Source: Tenacibaculum todarodis
GTDB lineage: Bacteria > Bacteroidota > Bacteroidia > Flavobacteriales > Flavobacteriaceae
Length of the DNA: 64,000 bases
Assembly (NCBI RefSeq): GCF_001889045.1
Contig: NZ_CP018155.1
Span: forward strand, 2,296,001-2,360,000
Direction of reading: 5' to 3'
Under the pieces are notes generated by a model. That model saw nothing but the letters and a program-made list of their open reading frames with translations. It did no database searches and was not told the DNA's origin. Position 1 is the first letter of the stretch. Each line of letters opens with the position of its first letter. The position numbers and the translations under genes are program-made. Shown piece after piece: positions 33,503-42,377 of this stretch.

Positions 33503-34645
33503 ATGATTAACAAACGTTTACTTATCAAAAATCTACTTTCTCATAACGATGAGAATAGTTTTTATGATAAAAAGCAAAAATTATCCTTAAATTCTAAAGA
33601 AGGAAAAGCGAAGTTTTTAAAGCATATTTGCGCACTTTCTAATTCTAATCCGGCTAATAATTCTTACATAGTAATTGGTATCGAAGATGAAGAAAGTAAA
33701 ATTCTTGGAGTCGATTTTTTTGATGATAGTAAGATTCAGAATTTAGTAAATGCGTATTTAAAAAATCCACCAAAAATTGAATACGAGAATGTTGCTTTTC
33801 CGCGTTTACCGAGACATAAGGTAATTGGTTTGGTTACAATTCATTCAAACAACAACATCACTTCTTTACTTAAAAACGCTTGGAAATATAGGCGAGAAAC
33901 TATTTTTTACAGAAGAGGAAGTAACTCAATGCCTTTTCTTGGAACTAATTTTGAGCTTAGAAACACCAACAAAGATATTGTTGAAGCTATTGAAAAAAAT
34001 GCTCGAAATAATATTGAATTAACCTTAGATGGTGTCTTCGATTTTATAAACAACCATAAGCCAAAATACAATCCACAGTACAAAGTTTTTAAAGAACAAT
34101 TTGTGTTGTGTTGGGCTGGAGAAAAAACAATTATTAATAGTAAAGAGTTTTATTCTAGAGTAGATATTGAGTTGATAAACGAGCAAGTTCGATTGTTTTA
34201 TTCGTCTTTAGATGAAGTACAAATTGAATACAATAACAACAGTTTTATAGTTACAGAGTACATTTTATTAGGTATTGATAAAAATGAAACCCATTATCCG
34301 TTAGAGAAAACAATTATTAACTTTAAAGACAATGGAAAGCACGATATTGTTAATGAGTTTTTATTCGATCCACCACAATACAATAAAAATGTAATTGAAA
34401 AAATTTACACTAATAACATTACAATAATTACTAAAATTGAAAATAAAATTCCGCTTTCGTTAACAGAACATGAAGCAGTTTTTAAGCTTCCAACAAGTTC
34501 TTTAATTTGCTTTCTCAATGGTTTTTTAGATGCTCCTGAGCAACTTAAAAAAGCTAAAAATTATATTAAAATGTTAGATAACAAAACAACCTATATTAAA
34601 TATAAAGAAGCAATGCGTGTACTTAGAAAAGTAACGTATTATTAA
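33503..34645 (+). CDS. AlbA_2 / Schlafen-type putative DNA-binding protein
   Basis: A 380-residue protein. The N-terminal 130 residues contain KEGKAKFLKHICALSNSNPA, NNSYIVIGIEDEESKILGVD and RHKVIGLVTI, fitting the AlbA_2 (Schlafen AlbA_2) domain, a putative nucleic-acid-binding and ATP-related module. The rest has no motif I can name. The product is often called an ATP-binding protein. It is the plus-strand half of a divergent pair; the weak box TATCTTTA at about 33489-33496 differs from the TAnnTTTG consensus by one base. The start ATG at 33503 is the first in frame. Confidence 0.8.
   Translation: MINKRLLIKNLLSHNDENSFYDKKQKLSLNSKEGKAKFLKHICALSNSNPANNSYIVIGIEDEESKILGVDFFDDSKIQNLVNAYLKNPPKIEYENVAFPRLPRHKVIGLVTIHSNNNITSLLKNAWKYRRETIFYRRGSNSMPFLGTNFELRNTNKDIVEAIEKNARNNIELTLDGVFDFINNHKPKYNPQYKVFKEQFVLCWAGEKTIINSKEFYSRVDIELINEQVRLFYSSLDEVQIEYNNNSFIVTEYILLGIDKNETHYPLEKTIINFKDNGKHDIVNEFLFDPPQYNKNVIEKIYTNNITIITKIENKIPLSLTEHEAVFKLPTSSLICFLNGFLDAPEQLKKAKNYIKMLDNKTTYIKYKEAMRVLRKVTYY
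33578..33602. repeat. 25 bp perfect inverted repeat, right arm
   Basis: Partner of 33295-33319. It falls in the coding region of the AlbA_2 protein at codons 26-34. The downstream EGKAKFLKH continues the domain naturally, so this arm is likely the original and the other the copy. Confidence 0.9.
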
Positions 34646-34651
34646 CAAAAA

Positions 34652-34683
34652 AACCTCACTACAAATTGTGTAATGAGGCTTTT
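34652..34683. terminator. terminator between convergent genes
   Basis: The stem CCTCACTAC/GTAATGAGG with one mismatch, an A-run before and T-run after. It sits between the AlbA_2 gene and the helix-hairpin-helix gene. Confidence 0.7.
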
Positions 34684-34700
34684 AACTATTGTAAAGACTA

Positions 34701-35261
34701 TTATCTTCCGCCGTCTAAAGCATCTTGCCAGTCTTTTAATTCTTGCCATTTTCCTGCTGCAGCTAAACCTGCTTGTTTAGGCCAAGTTTTTGGGTTGTGC
34801 ATTTTAAAACGTGCACCACCGCTTTCTAAAACTTCTTGACATTTTTCTACTGAAGTTGCTCCTAAACTAGCCCAAGTTTTTACATCAAAATTATGGAATA
34901 ACTCTTGAATTTTTGGTCCAATTCCTTCAACAACTGTTAAGTCGTTTTCTTTTACCTTTTTACCAAAAGCAGCTTTTGCTGCTGCTCCATCAAATGCAAT
35001 TGCTGTAGCTGCAGCACCTGCAAAAGAAGATGCCATGTTAGCAGCGCCACTTCCGCTAGATAAACTTGATTTTGCTGAAGACAAGTCACTTTCTAAACGA
35101 ATTCTACTTGCTTTACACACTTTTAAATCTGCTTCTAAGCTTGCAATTCTAGCATTATAAGCATCATTATCTCCACTTCCACCAAGAAGTTTTCCTAATA
35201 AATAACCTAATATAGCCGAAATAAGACCTACTAATAATGGGATTAATATACACCAATTCAT
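34701..35261 (-). CDS. membrane-anchored helix-hairpin-helix protein
   Basis: A 186-residue protein. The N-terminal transmembrane segment is CILIPLLVGLISAILGYLLG; a short coiled-coil-like region (ARIASLEADLKVCKASRIRL) follows, then an alanine/serine-rich linker (residues about 67-100), and a C-terminal domain beginning LTVVEGIGPKIQELFHNF, a helix-hairpin-helix-like motif as in the T. thermophilus L21-like or DNA-binding HhH_5 type. The C-terminus (WQELKDWQDALDGGR) is typical of the family. Located 22 bp after the OmpA gene on the same strand, so probably co-transcribed. DNA binding at the envelope is inference. Confidence 0.75.
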   Translation of the reverse strand: MNWCILIPLLVGLISAILGYLLGKLLGGSGDNDAYNARIASLEADLKVCKASRIRLESDLSSAKSSLSSGSGAANMASSFAGAAATAIAFDGAAAKAAFGKKVKENDLTVVEGIGPKIQELFHNFDVKTWASLGATSVEKCQEVLESGGARFKMHNPKTWPKQAGLAAAGKWQELKDWQDALDGGR

Positions 35262-35283
35262 AATTTATATTTTTAAAGTTTGT

Positions 35284-36222
35284 TTAGTTAATTGTTACGA
35301 CTGTTCGTCTATTTTTTGCTTTACCTTCATCAGTTGCATTGTCTGCAATAGGTTCATTTGGACCTTTAGAAGTAGCATTAATATTATTACTTAAAATACC
35401 ATTGTTAACTAGGTATTTTTTTGCAAAATCTGCTCTATTCTGCCCTAAAACCATGTTATTATCTGCATTACCAGTATTATCTGTATGACCAACAACTTGA
35501 ACTTTAGCGCCTAATTTATCTACACATCTAGAGATATCAGCTATTTTTTGACGTTGTTCTGCCGTTAAATTTATACTTGCTTGTCCTGTATTAAAATGCA
35601 ATACTAACGGATTAGCTTTAATTGCTTCACAGGCTTTTGCTAATGCTTCATCAGAAGAAGAAGAATCTTCACTTCTTGTAAAAATATCAAAACCTAATGG
35701 ACCATGAAAAATTCCGTTAGCATCGGGTGCCATTTCATCATTTAATTTTCCAAAAGTGTTTATTAATTTTGAAGAAATTCCTTTAGAAACCATATGGTTT
35801 TTTACAGAATTTGCTCTTGCTAATCCTAAATTTGGAAAAGCTGAAGGGTTTTTTTCATCACTAGTATAATAACCAGTAATGTTAAATCTTTTTTTCCCAT
35901 TAGCATCTAAATATTCCTTTACATTTAAAATTCCATCGTTAATTGATGAAGATACAGAATCTAAAATTTTAAAATTAGAACTATTAAACTTAAAATTATC
36001 TTTTGTTGAAAAAGATAAATCTCCATTAGCGTCTTTAATACTAAAAGGCCATAATGTTGCTGCTTTTTTATCAGGTGTAACCGAATCACTGTCTACTTTT
36101 TCTTTGTTTAACTTGCAGGTTTTTCCTCCGCAACAAGCGCTACAACAAAGTTTCCAGTACAAAAATGTACCGACAATAATGGTTAACAAAATACCCAATA
36201 AATAACTTGTTTTTTTACTCAT
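35284..36222 (-). CDS. OmpA family protein
   Basis: A 312-residue envelope protein. An N-terminal hydrophobic segment (YLLGILLTIIVGTFLYWKL) is followed by cysteines (CCSACCGGKTC), a variable region, a middle OmpA-like segment (NITGYYTSDEKNPSAFPNLG) and a C-terminal OmpA peptidoglycan-binding domain (KVQVVGHTDNTGNADNNMVL; NRADFAKKYLVNNGI; KGPNEPIADN; KNRRTVV). It binds peptidoglycan through the OmpA domain. Two OmpA-like halves are seen. Operon with the helix-hairpin-helix protein. Confidence 0.88.
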   Translation of the reverse strand: MSKKTSYLLGILLTIIVGTFLYWKLCCSACCGGKTCKLNKEKVDSDSVTPDKKAATLWPFSIKDANGDLSFSTKDNFKFNSSNFKILDSVSSSINDGILNVKEYLDANGKKRFNITGYYTSDEKNPSAFPNLGLARANSVKNHMVSKGISSKLINTFGKLNDEMAPDANGIFHGPLGFDIFTRSEDSSSSDEALAKACEAIKANPLVLHFNTGQASINLTAEQRQKIADISRCVDKLGAKVQVVGHTDNTGNADNNMVLGQNRADFAKKYLVNNGILSNNINATSKGPNEPIADNATDEGKAKNRRTVVTIN

Positions 36223-36483
36223 TAGTTAGTGATTTAAATTGTTGATTGTGAAAGTATTAAATAATATTGAAAAATAAAACTATTCTTCTAACTATCTATA
36301 AGAAACAACTTTAGCTTAAAAGTCACCTTTTTTGAGTGTTTTGAGGTTAAGTCTGTTTGTTTCCTCATTAAGAGTATTTTAAGAAATAATCACAAATAAA
36401 TGTTAAGTCTCTGATTTTGTTGAAACTAAATTTAATTTCAATAGTCTATATAATACAAACCTAAATTTATAAAACTTAACATT

Positions 36484-36870
36484 ATGAAAAAATTAGCCTT
36501 TATTTTAGTAGTCTTTACATTATCATTTAACACTGTAAATGCAAACAACAATTTAAACAGTTCTTTAGTTACAACATCTATTGAAGCTCCAAAATTAAGT
36601 GCATTATGCCAATTAATTGTAGCTGGAAATTACGATGCTGTTGAAAGTTTAATTAAAAACGGAACCGATATTAATAGAAAATCTACTGGATTAACTCCGT
36701 TAATGTTTGCTGCTCGTTACAACAAAACTAAAATTGCAAAATTATTGATTAAACATGGAGCAAAATTAAATGTAAAATCTGAAAAAGGATTTACTGCGCT
36801 AGAATATGCAAAAATGTCTAAAGCAAAAGATGCGTATTCTGTTATAAAAACAGCTTTAGAAACAGCATAA
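36484..36870 (+). CDS. ankyrin repeat protein, secreted
   Basis: A 128-residue protein with a signal peptide (ending NTVNA). It contains about three ankyrin repeats: LIVAGNYDAVESLIKNGTDI, STGLTPLMFAARYNKTKIAK (then LLIKHGAKLN) and EKGFTALEYAKMSKAKDAYS. It should be periplasmic and act by protein-protein contact. No partner is evident. The 261 bp upstream holds no gene; a promoter is not clear. Confidence 0.9.
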   Translation: MKKLAFILVVFTLSFNTVNANNNLNSSLVTTSIEAPKLSALCQLIVAGNYDAVESLIKNGTDINRKSTGLTPLMFAARYNKTKIAKLLIKHGAKLNVKSEKGFTALEYAKMSKAKDAYSVIKTALETA

Positions 36871-36891
36871 TTTCTATTTAATTATTTGAAT

Positions 36892-36925
36892 TAAAAAAGG
36901 CTTCACAATTTGTGAAGCCTTTTTA
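36892..36925. terminator. terminator between convergent genes
   Basis: The stem AAAAAGGCTTCACAA/TTGTGAAGCCTTTTT with almost no loop, followed by T-run. It serves the ankyrin gene and, in the other direction, the aldehyde dehydrogenase gene. Confidence 0.85.
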
Positions 36926-36950
36926 GTGTTATTAAGTGTCGATTATCGAC

Positions 36951-38492
36951 TTATAAATCAAACTTAATTCCTTGCGCTAATGGCAATTCATCAGAATAAT
37001 TTATAGTATTTGTTTGTCTTCTCATGTACACTTTCCAAGCATCTGAACCAGACTCGCGTCCTCCACCAGTTTCTTTTTCACCTCCAAAAGCACCACCAAT
37101 TTCTGCACCAGAAGTTCCAATGTTTACGTTTGCAATACCACAATCAGATCCTGCATAAGAAAGAAACTTCTCAGCTTCTTTCATTTCATTTGTCATAATT
37201 GCAGAAGATAATCCTTGAGCAACTCCGTTTTGTTTTCCTATTGCATTTTCTACTTCTCCAGAGTATTTCATTAAATATAAAATTGGTGCAAACGTTTCAT
37301 GTTGTACAATTTCAAAATGGTTTTCAGCTTCAATAATTGCTGGTTTAACGTAACAACCAGATTCATAACCTTCACCTTTTAAAACTCCACCTTCAACTAA
37401 TACATTTCCGCCTTCAGCTTTTGCTTTTTCAATAGCAGCTAAATAGGTATTTACAGCATCGTGATCAATTAATGGACCAACATGTTTTGTTTCATCTAAC
37501 GGATTACCAATTTTAATTTGTCCGTAAGCGCCAACAATTGCATCTCTTACTTTATCGTATACCGATTCGTGAATAATTAATCTTCTTGTTGAAGTACAAC
37601 GTTGTCCACACGTTCCAACAGCGCCAAAAACAGCACCAGGAACAACCACTTTTAAATCGGCAGTTGGTGTAATAATAATTGCATTGTTTCCTCCTAATTC
37701 TAATAAAGATTTTCCGAAACGTTTTGCAACAGTTGCTCCAACAATTCTTCCCATTCTTGTAGATCCCGTTGCAGAAACTAATGGAATACGAGTATCCGTT
37801 GTCATCATTTCACCAACTTTATAATCTCCATTTATAATACAAGAAATTCCTTCTGGCAAGTTATTATCTTTTAAAATTTCAGCAATAATATTTTGACAAG
37901 CAACTGAACATAAAGGTGCTTTTTCAGATGCTTTCCAAACACAAACATCACCACAAATCCATGCTAAAGCAGTGTTCCAAGCCCAAACTGCAACTGGAAA
38001 GTTAAACGCAGATATAATACCAACAACTCCTAATGGATGCCATTGTTCTCTCATTACATGTCCTGGTCTTTCGGACGGAATTGTTTGTCCGTTTAATTGG
38101 CGTGATAAACCCACGGCAAAATCACAGATGTCAATCATTTCTTGCACTTCACCTAAACCTTCTTGGTACGATTTTCCCATTTCATAAGAAACCAATTTAC
38201 CAAGCGCTTCTTTCTTTTCTCTTAATTTATTACCAAACTGACGTACAATTTCTCCTCTTTGTGGAGCTGGCATGTCTCTAAATGATAAAAACGCTTTTGT
38301 AGCAGCATCCATCACTTTTTCGTAATCTTCTTTTGTAGTAGCTTTTACACTACCAATTAATTTTCCATCAACTGGAGAGTAACTTTCAATAATTTCTCCG
38401 TTAGAAAAATTGTTAGAACCTGTAGAAGTTCCGTTATTTATGTCTTGTAAACCTAATTCTAATAAGGCTTCTTTAATTCCAAAATCAGTCAT
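36951..38492 (-). CDS. amaB: aldehyde dehydrogenase, ALDH7 (antiquitin) type
   Basis: A 513-residue NAD-dependent aldehyde dehydrogenase. Motifs: WKASEKAPLCSVACQNI, the catalytic glutamate in LLELGGNNAIII and the catalytic cysteine in VGTCGQRCTSTRRLI. The ESYSPVDGKLIGSVKATT N-terminus and the GGFGGEKETGGGRESGSDAW stretch (with A for F in part) fit ALDH7/antiquitin, which oxidises L-aminoadipate semialdehyde (piperideine-6-carboxylate) in lysine breakdown. Cytosolic. No other lysine catabolic genes are in the window. Confidence 0.9.
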   Translation of the reverse strand: MTDFGIKEALLELGLQDINNGTSTGSNNFSNGEIIESYSPVDGKLIGSVKATTKEDYEKVMDAATKAFLSFRDMPAPQRGEIVRQFGNKLREKKEALGKLVSYEMGKSYQEGLGEVQEMIDICDFAVGLSRQLNGQTIPSERPGHVMREQWHPLGVVGIISAFNFPVAVWAWNTALAWICGDVCVWKASEKAPLCSVACQNIIAEILKDNNLPEGISCIINGDYKVGEMMTTDTRIPLVSATGSTRMGRIVGATVAKRFGKSLLELGGNNAIIITPTADLKVVVPGAVFGAVGTCGQRCTSTRRLIIHESVYDKVRDAIVGAYGQIKIGNPLDETKHVGPLIDHDAVNTYLAAIEKAKAEGGNVLVEGGVLKGEGYESGCYVKPAIIEAENHFEIVQHETFAPILYLMKYSGEVENAIGKQNGVAQGLSSAIMTNEMKEAEKFLSYAGSDCGIANVNIGTSGAEIGGAFGGEKETGGGRESGSDAWKVYMRRQTNTINYSDELPLAQGIKFDL

Positions 38493-38604
38493 TTTGTGGT
38501 TAAATTTTAGTTGTTTAATTTAGAGGTTCGAAAATACAAATAATTTTACACATTTATAAATTAAACAGAATTAACTGTTTTTGTTTAATTCTAAACAAAT
38601 TATC

Positions 38605-39663
38605 ATGAAAAAAATCCTTTTAGTTACTGCATTATTATTGATTTCTTTTGGCTGTAAAAACGAAACTAAATCATCATCCGAAGAAAAAACATCAACTGTA
38701 AAACAAAATGAGTTCGCTATTATAATTCATGGTGGAGCAGGAACTATTTTAAAGAAAAATATGTCTGATGAAAAAGAAGCTGCATACAAAGCAAAGTTAG
38801 AAGAAGCAATAAAAGTTGGGCATACAATTTTAAAAAATGGAGGAACAAGCCAAGATGCTGTAATGAAAACGATACAAGTTATGGAAGAATCTCCATTATT
38901 TAATGCAGGAAAAGGCGCTGTTTTTACGCATGAAGAAACCAACGAATTAGATGCTTCTTTTATGGACGGAAAAACATTAAACGCTGGTGCAGTTGCTGGT
39001 GTTACAAGTGTAAAAAGCCCTATAGAATTAGCTATTAAAGTTATGACAGATTCTGACCATGTTATGCTTTCTGGAAAAGGTGCTGCTACTTTTGCTAAAG
39101 AAAAAGGTTTAGAGATTGTAGATCCAAGTTATTTTTATACTGAAAGACGTTTTAAATCTTTACAACGAATAAAAAATAAAGCAAAAACGGAATTAGATCA
39201 TGACGATAAAAAAGCCGCATTTTACGATGCAGATATTAAAAACGCAAAATTTGGAACCGTTGGTTGTGTTGCTTTAGATAAAAATGGAAATATTGCTGCA
39301 GGAACCTCAACTGGAGGAATGACCAATAAACGTTGGGGAAGAATTGGAGATGCGCCAATTATTGGTTCTGGAACGTATGCAAATAATTTAACGTGTGGAG
39401 TTTCTTCAACAGGTTGGGGAGAATATTTTATTAGAAGTCAAGTTGCGTATGATATTTCTGCACAAATGGAATATCAAAATAAAACCTTAAAAGAAGCTAC
39501 TAAAGACGTTATTCAACATAAATTAACAAAACTTGGAGGAACTGGAGGTGTTGTTGCACTTGATAAAAACGGAAATATGTCTTTTGAATTTAACACTGCT
39601 GGAATGTATAGAGCTTCTATGAATGATAAAGACGAATTAGTGGTAAAAATTTATACGGAATAA
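38605..39663 (+). CDS. iaaA: isoaspartyl peptidase / L-asparaginase (plant type), lipoprotein
   Basis: An Ntn-hydrolase of about 352 residues from the ATG at 38605. It has a lipoprotein signal (lipobox SFGC) and then IIIHGGAGTILKKNMSDEKE, typical of the family start. The nucleophilic threonine is in KFGTVGCVALDKNGNIAAGT, at which the precursor would cut itself into two subunits; GGMTNKRWGRIGDAPIIGSG and GTGGVVALDKNG are further markers. It removes isoaspartyl residues from peptides, here in the periplasm. The upstream start at 38581 would place the signal peptide internally and is less likely. Confidence 0.93.
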   Translation: MKKILLVTALLLISFGCKNETKSSSEEKTSTVKQNEFAIIIHGGAGTILKKNMSDEKEAAYKAKLEEAIKVGHTILKNGGTSQDAVMKTIQVMEESPLFNAGKGAVFTHEETNELDASFMDGKTLNAGAVAGVTSVKSPIELAIKVMTDSDHVMLSGKGAATFAKEKGLEIVDPSYFYTERRFKSLQRIKNKAKTELDHDDKKAAFYDADIKNAKFGTVGCVALDKNGNIAAGTSTGGMTNKRWGRIGDAPIIGSGTYANNLTCGVSSTGWGEYFIRSQVAYDISAQMEYQNKTLKEATKDVIQHKLTKLGGTGGVVALDKNGNMSFEFNTAGMYRASMNDKDELVVKIYTE

Positions 39664-39665
39664 AC

Positions 39666-39673
39666 TACTTTTG
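39666..39673 (+). promoter_or_regulatory. TAnnTTTG promoter box for the LuxE-like gene
   Basis: TACTTTTG lies between the stop of the asparaginase gene and the ATG at 39680, only 6 nt before it, which predicts a leaderless or nearly leaderless transcript. Confidence 0.55.
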
Positions 39674-39679
39674 TCTTGC

Positions 39680-40654
39680 ATGCAAGACGAAATTTTTAAC
39701 ATACAAACCGAAGCACAATTTACCAATGCTACGCTAAAAGTTTTTAAACATCAGTTTAAGAATAATAGAACATATCGTTCTTTTTGCGACTTAATAAATG
39801 TGCATCCTTCTGATGTAAAAAAGGTTGAAGAAATTCCGTTTTTGCCAATTCAGTTTTTTAAATCGCATGAAATTATTGCTTCTTCAGAAGCAATTCAAGA
39901 AACCTTTACAAGTTCTGGAACTACAGGAAGTACAACAAGTAAACATTTTATTACCGATGTATCTTGGTACACAAAATCTTATTTAAAAGGATTTCAACAT
40001 TTTTACGGAAATATAGAAGACTATGCAGTTTTAGCATTATTGCCTAATTATTTAGAACGAAAAGGCTCTTCGTTAGTTTTTATGGTTGATGATTTAATTA
40101 CCAAATCTAAAAATCCAGAAAGTGGATTTTATTTGCATAATTTGGACGATTTAGTTCAAAAATTAGCTTTTTTGGAGCAAAAAGGGCAAAAAATTCTTTT
40201 AATTGGAGTTTCTTTCGCTTTGTTAGATTTGGTTGAAAAACAACAATTTAACCTAAAAAACACCATAATTATGGAAACTGGTGGAATGAAAGGAAAAAGA
40301 AAAGAATTGGTAAGAAACGAGTTACATAAAATTATTTCTGAAGGTTTTGGAGTTTCAGAAATTCATTCAGAATATGGAATGACAGAATTATTAAGTCAAG
40401 GTTACTCTAAGGGAAACGGAGTTTTTGATTGTCCGCCTTGGATGAAAATTTTAACACGCGATACAGAAGATGCTTTATCAATTCAAAAACCAGGAAAATC
40501 TGGAGGAATCAACGTAGTAGATTTGGCAAATTTTAATTCTTGCTCATTTATTGCCACACAAGATTTAGGAAAATCACACCAAAACGGAACTTTTGAAGTT
40601 ATTGGTCGTTTTGATAATTCAGACATAAGAGGCTGTAATTTAATGGTCTTATAA
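39680..40654 (+). CDS. LuxE-like acyl-protein synthetase / AMP-ligase family protein
   Basis: A protein of about 324 residues. The nucleotide-binding P-loop-like segment is TFTSSGTTGSTTSKHFI, as in acyl-adenylate-forming LuxE and phenylacetate-CoA ligase relatives; EYGMTELLSQGYSKGNG is a second conserved part, and NFNSCSFIATQDLG with GRFDNSDIRGCNLM forms the end. LuxE activates fatty acids, but no lux genes are present and the role in Flavobacteriaceae is not known; it may act in surface polysaccharide or lipid acylation (inference). I chose the ATG at 39680 rather than a TTG at 39671, which overlaps the promoter box. Confidence 0.82.
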   Translation: MQDEIFNIQTEAQFTNATLKVFKHQFKNNRTYRSFCDLINVHPSDVKKVEEIPFLPIQFFKSHEIIASSEAIQETFTSSGTTGSTTSKHFITDVSWYTKSYLKGFQHFYGNIEDYAVLALLPNYLERKGSSLVFMVDDLITKSKNPESGFYLHNLDDLVQKLAFLEQKGQKILLIGVSFALLDLVEKQQFNLKNTIIMETGGMKGKRKELVRNELHKIISEGFGVSEIHSEYGMTELLSQGYSKGNGVFDCPPWMKILTRDTEDALSIQKPGKSGGINVVDLANFNSCSFIATQDLGKSHQNGTFEVIGRFDNSDIRGCNLMVL

Positions 40655-40685
40655 CATATATATTCAAACTTAAAAAAACTATAAA

Positions 40686-41396
40686 ATGAAAAATAAAAAA
40701 GCAATAATTACCGGAGGAAGTAGAGGTTTAGGAAAAGCAACTGCAATTGCATTTGCAAAAGAAGGTATTGATGTTGCCATTACAGGAAGAAATGAAAAAA
40801 AATTAAGAGAAACAGTTGCTGAATTAGAAGCATTTGGAATTAAGGCGATATATTCCGTATTTGACGTAGGAAATTATGAAGAAGTTAAAACCGGTATTAA
40901 AACTATTATAGACACTTTAGGAACGATAGATATTTTAGTAAATAATGCAGGAATTGCTGCTTTTGGTTCTTTTAGCGATATGGAAGTTAGCCAATGGAGC
41001 CAAATTATACAAACCAATGTAATGGGAATTTATTATGTTACTAAAGAAGTTTTACCGCATTTAATTGATAAAAATGAAGGAGATATAATTAATGTTTCTT
41101 CAACCGCAGGTTTAAATGGAAATGCCAATGTTTCAGCTTATTCTGCATCAAAATTTGCTGTTATTGGAATGTCGGAATCTTTAATGAAAGAAGTACGTAA
41201 AAATAACATTAGAGTTTGCACCTTAACACCAAGTACAATTGCTTCAGACATGTCTATAGATTTAGGAATTGCAGATAAAAACTCTGAAGACAGTGTTTTA
41301 CAACCTGAAGATTTTGCAGAATTAATAGTTGCAGGGTTAAAACTACCCAGAAGAGCAATGCTTAAAAGTGCTGCTTTATGGTCTACTAATCCTTAA
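40686..41396 (+). CDS. 3-oxoacyl-ACP reductase-like SDR
   Basis: A 236-residue short-chain dehydrogenase. The cofactor motif is ITGGSRGLGKATAIAF, NNAG is present in DILVNNAGIAAFG, and the catalytic SYK set is NVSSTAGLNG with YSASKFAVIGMS. It resembles FabG and the 3-ketoacyl reductases, but with several FabG-like SDRs in this kind of genome the substrate is not settled. It follows the LuxE-like gene by 31 bp. Confidence 0.88.
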   Translation: MKNKKAIITGGSRGLGKATAIAFAKEGIDVAITGRNEKKLRETVAELEAFGIKAIYSVFDVGNYEEVKTGIKTIIDTLGTIDILVNNAGIAAFGSFSDMEVSQWSQIIQTNVMGIYYVTKEVLPHLIDKNEGDIINVSSTAGLNGNANVSAYSASKFAVIGMSESLMKEVRKNNIRVCTLTPSTIASDMSIDLGIADKNSEDSVLQPEDFAELIVAGLKLPRRAMLKSAALWSTNP

Positions 41397-41476
41397 TTAA
41401 CTTTATTGTAAAATGGCTTTAGATTTAATTGTAATTTCATAATCATTTTTTCGACTACACATTAAAATCAACTATA

Positions 41477-41923
41477 ATGAAACAAGCTTTTTTTATTCTA
41501 TTTCTTAGTTTTTCAACTGTGTTTTTCGGGCAAAACATTGATTATAATATCAAAAAAGGAGCTGTTGCAAGTGGTTATGATGTAGTCGCTTATTTTAGCA
41601 ATCAGGTTAAAAAAGGAAGTAAGAAACTTACCGTAAAACACGATGGTGTTTCTTTTCGGTTTTCTTCTGAAGAAAACTTAAAATTATTCAAAGAAAATCC
41701 AGGTAAATATATTCCACAATACGGTGGTTATTGTGCATATGCTGTTGCAGAGAAGAATAAAAAAATGTACATAGATCCTGAATTTTATGAAATTAGAGAT
41801 GGTAAATTATACCTTTTTTATGATCCTTGGATTGGAAGTGCTTTAGAAAATTGGCAAGAAGGAGATGTTAAAAGTAAGCAGCAAAAAGGAGATAAAAACT
41901 GGGAAACTTTAAAGCATAAATAA
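41477..41923 (+). CDS. YHS domain protein, first of a tandem pair
   Basis: A 148-residue secreted protein with a signal peptide (ending TVFFGQ). The YHS-like body is KKGAVASGYDVVAYFSNQVK, KHDGVSFRFSSEENLKLFKE and NPGKYIPQYGGYCAYAVAEK; the C-terminus has WQEGDVKSKQQKGDKNWETL. YHS domains are small metal-binding modules. The mature protein has a single cysteine in the region GGYCAY. It is almost identical in layout to the next gene, from which it is separated by one base. Confidence 0.87.
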   Translation: MKQAFFILFLSFSTVFFGQNIDYNIKKGAVASGYDVVAYFSNQVKKGSKKLTVKHDGVSFRFSSEENLKLFKENPGKYIPQYGGYCAYAVAEKNKKMYIDPEFYEIRDGKLYLFYDPWIGSALENWQEGDVKSKQQKGDKNWETLKHK

Positions 41924-41924
41924 A

Positions 41925-42368
41925 ATGAAGTTTTTATATATTTTTATATTCCTCTTTTCAACAGGGGTTTATAGTCAACAAATAGATTATAACACCAAAA
42001 AAGGAGCTATTGCTAATGGTTATGACGTTGTTGAATATTTTAATAATAAAGCTGTAAAAGGTTCTAAAAAAATTACAACAAAACACAATGGTGTTTCTTT
42101 TCGTTTTTCTTCAATAAAAAATTTAGAAAGGTTTAAAAATTCTCCTGAAAAATATATACCTCAATTTGGTGGTTATTGTGCCTACGCAATTGGTTTAAAT
42201 GGAGAGAAAGTTTCCATAAACCCAAAAACTTTTGAGATTAGAGACGGTAAATTATACCTGTTTTACAATTCTTGGGGAACTAATACTTTAGAACTTTGGA
42301 CAAAAGAAAATCCTGAGAAATTGCAAAGCCAAGCAGATAAAAACTGGCAGAAATTACAGTTTAAATAG
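41925..42368 (+). CDS. YHS domain protein, second of a tandem pair
   Basis: A 147-residue paralogue of the preceding protein: signal peptide (ending TGVYSQ), KKGAIANGYDVVEYFNNKAV, KHNGVSFRFSSIKNLERFKN, QFGGYCAYAIGLNGEKVSI and a C-terminal QADKNWQKLQFK. It differs in many surface positions, including NKAVKGSKKITT for NQVKKGSKKLTV, so the duplication is not recent. Periplasmic or exported. Its function is unknown; metal binding is a family inference. Confidence 0.87.
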   Translation: MKFLYIFIFLFSTGVYSQQIDYNTKKGAIANGYDVVEYFNNKAVKGSKKITTKHNGVSFRFSSIKNLERFKNSPEKYIPQFGGYCAYAIGLNGEKVSINPKTFEIRDGKLYLFYNSWGTNTLELWTKENPEKLQSQADKNWQKLQFK

Positions 42369-42377
42369 ACAATTTTT

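Noticed and set aside
36223..36483. Riboswitch or small RNA in the gap before the ankyrin gene
   Set aside because: The gap has only a weak 6 bp stem near 36420-36440 and no conserved pattern I can recognise.
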